The notes under the pieces were generated by a model. The model saw only the letters and a list, made by a program, of their open reading frames with translations. It did no database searches and was not told the origin of the DNA. From contig WTBX01000148.1 in assembly GCA_013138855.1 (NCBI GenBank), positions 1-6,964 on the forward strand: a stretch of 6,964 nt of DNA, in the 5' to 3' direction. Position numbers and translations under genes: made by a program. Source of the DNA: Methylococcaceae bacterium. Lineage in GTDB: Bacteria; Pseudomonadota; Gammaproteobacteria; Methylococcales; Methylomonadaceae. Shown here in pieces: positions 5,878-6,964 of this stretch (position 1 is its first letter; every line of letters starts with the position of its first letter).

Positions 5878-6485
5878 ATGTCATTTAGCGAATTTAAAAA
5901 CATTTCCGAAGTGCAAAAGGCATATAACATAAAGTATCAAGAGAAAATTTTTATAGTAAATAAAGAAATACCTTTATCGCAAAATTTTATTGATGACTTT
6001 AAATTTAATAAGGAAAACATTGATATTTTTTCGTCGGAAGCTGCTCGCAGCGAGTTAATTATCTCCCCACTATTAAGGGAAATGTATAAGAAACATAGCG
6101 AAAATTATTCATTCTGGATACAAAAAAGTATTTTTTTCGATGCGAAATTATCAGGAACACCTGATTATATTTTTTCTAAAAAATCATCGCTAGGAAAAAC
6201 AGTTTTAGAAACACCTATCGTAATTGTTGTCGAAGCTAAAAAGAACGATTTTGAACAAGGCTGGGGCAATGTTTAGCAGAACTGGTTGCTTCACAAAAAA
6301 TCAATGACAATACAGATAAATCTATCTTCGGCATTGTAACTGATGGTAATTTATGGCAGTTTGGAGAATTAAAACAGGATGTTTTTACTAAAAATGAAGA
6401 AAATTATACGGTTGATAATCTTTTCAGACTTTATGGAGCTTTAGAGTCTCTAGCTAATTTAGTTGACCAGCAAAAATGGGAATAA
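5878..6485 (+). pseudogene. PD-(D/E)XK nuclease-like gene, frameshifted
   Basis: The gene starts at ATG 5878 (AAAGAG at 5865-5870, seven bases upstream) and stops early at TAG 6274-6276 after 132 codons. A second frame then continues from CAA at 6267 to TAA at 6483-6485 for 72 codons, reading QCLAELVASQKIN, then SIFGIVTDGNLWQFG and YTVDNLFRLYGALESL. Restoring one G in the GGGG run at 6263-6266 joins them into about 202 residues through EQGWGQCLAEL. The first part shows SELIISPLL (residues 58-66), GTPDY with Asp96, and VVEAKK with Glu119 and Lys121. This D-(x)n-ExK pattern belongs to the PD-(D/E)XK fold, and the Gln of GQC after the break is the usual next conserved position. Similar small proteins of unknown function are, from memory, common in cyanobacteria and some gammaproteobacteria. 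Substrate and role are unknown. A sequencing error is possible. It has its own leader and lies beyond the operon terminator. Confidence 0.75.
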
Positions 6486-6549
6486 TAGCTCTCTCAATGA
6501 GTGTATATATACCCCCTCTGAAAAAATAATCGACACTCTGTCAACGACG

Positions 6550-6584
6550 ATAGTTCAAAATGCTTAAAAGCATTTACTCACTAT
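6550..6584 (+). promoter_or_regulatory. Hairpin upstream of alaC
   Basis: AAATGCTT (6558-6565) and AAGCATTT (6568-6575) are perfect inverted repeats with a 2-base centre (or a 7-bp stem with a TAAA loop). They are extended by ATAGT (6550-6554) and ACTAT (6580-6584) across a small internal loop. It lies in the 211-bp gap between the broken nuclease-like gene and alaC. No T-run follows, so it is not a standard terminator. It could be a protein-binding palindrome or an RNA structure if transcription starts upstream. Function is not established. Confidence 0.35.
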
Positions 6585-6630
6585 GATTTTAGGTGATTTA
6601 TTTTTCAAGCTCAATAATCAGTAATCTTAA

Positions 6631-6659
6631 TTGACAGACCCCACCAACAACAGTAAGTT
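6631..6659 (+). promoter_or_regulatory. Possible promoter of alaC
   Basis: TTGACA (6631-6636) is an exact sigma-70 -35 consensus. At a 17-bp spacing the -10 position reads TAAGTT (6654-6659), a poor match. If used, the transcript would begin about 30 bases before the alaC ATG. The strong -35 and the position argue for it; the weak -10 argues against it. Confidence 0.35.
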
Positions 6660-6696
6660 AAGCAGTTTTACTTTTACACCTCCTAAAGAGCCATTA

Positions 6697-6964
6697 ATGG
6701 AAGAATTTCATCGCATCAGTCGCCTGCCTCCTTATGTTTTTAATATTGTTAACGAATTAAAAGCAAAAGCCCGTGCCGAAGGTGAAGATATTATTGATTT
6801 TGGAATGGGTAATCCTGACCAGCCAACGCCTAAACACATTGTTGACAAAATGGTTGAGGCAGCACAGCGGGAAGATACTCATCGCTATTCAGTCTCCAAA
6901 GGTATCCCGCGTTTAAGACAAGCGATTTGTAACTGGTATAAAACTCGTTACGATGTCGATTTAG
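6697..6964 (+). CDS. alaC: Alanine transaminase AlaC, 3'-truncated by window edge
   Basis: A PLP-dependent class I/II aminotransferase that transfers the amino group of glutamate to pyruvate to make alanine in the cytoplasm. The visible 89 residues match the start of E. coli AlaC (YfdZ, 412 aa) closely: FHRISRLPPYVFNIVNELK (residues 4-22), GEDIIDFGMGNPDQPTP (29-45) with the substrate-side GNPD, and YSVSKGIPRLRQAICNWY (64-81). The PLP-binding lysine lies beyond the window. The ATG at 6697 has AAAGAG (6685-6690) six bases upstream and gives the family N-terminus. The frame stays open upstream to TTG 6631, but that extension is not family-like. alaC and related enzymes (for example LL-diaminopimelate aminotransferase or other transaminases) are similar in this region, so the exact substrate is less certain than the family. 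Confidence 0.88.
   Translation, partial: MEEFHRISRLPPYVFNIVNELKAKARAEGEDIIDFGMGNPDQPTPKHIVDKMVEAAQREDTHRYSVSKGIPRLRQAICNWYKTRYDVDL

Noticed and set aside
6241..6266. Programmed -1 frameshifting in the nuclease-like gene
   Set aside because: The AAAAAG run near 6238-6243 would be the natural slip site, but slipping there meets a TGA at 6252-6254. The GGGG run lacks a canonical slippery heptamer, and no strong downstream stem was seen.

Overview
The window is an AT-rich piece of a gammaproteobacterial chromosome. The assignment rests on gene content and order: an rnc-era-pdxJ cluster, a lipopolysaccharide cluster (exbB-exbD-lpxK-ycaR-kdsB), and an alaC-type aminotransferase whose visible N-terminus closely resembles the E. 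coli protein. The low GC, the inverted-repeat element and the stray antitoxin and nuclease genes would fit a sulfur-oxidising or methanotrophic gammaproteobacterium, but the genus cannot be settled from the sequence. All genes found lie on the + strand.

Left block (1-2306): RNase III (rnc, 5' end outside the window), the ribosome-assembly GTPase Era and pyridoxine 5'-phosphate synthase PdxJ. rnc and era overlap by ATGA, and pdxJ follows after only 34 bp. In the usual gammaproteobacterial order, recO lies between era and pdxJ, and acpS often follows pdxJ. Neither is present at those places here.

Accessory block (2307-2781): directly after the pdxJ stop codon lies a 148-bp element with imperfect 15-bp terminal inverted repeats. 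It encloses two perfect 23-bp inverted arms, each of which is itself a hairpin (REPIN- or MITE-like). Its right end shares bases with a 9-bp-stem palindrome just upstream of a 71-residue ParD-like antitoxin gene that has no toxin partner.

Envelope operon (2782-5776): exbB, exbD, lpxK, ycaR and kdsB are tightly packed with overlaps of 20, 4 and 8 bp and one 0-bp junction. LpxK phosphorylates the lipid A precursor and KdsB activates Kdo for transfer onto lipid A. The ExbB/ExbD pair is a proton-driven inner-membrane motor of unknown client. A rho-independent terminator (5787-5813) closes the operon.

Right block (5814-6964): a PD-(D/E)XK-type nuclease-like gene is split by a -1 frameshift at a GGGG run. 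A non-coding stretch with a hairpin and a possible promoter follows, then the first 89 codons of alaC, which runs off the right edge.

The best candidates for follow-up are the nested inverted-repeat element with the adjoining orphan antitoxin, and the frameshifted nuclease-like gene. I did not see a clearly new multi-gene system.
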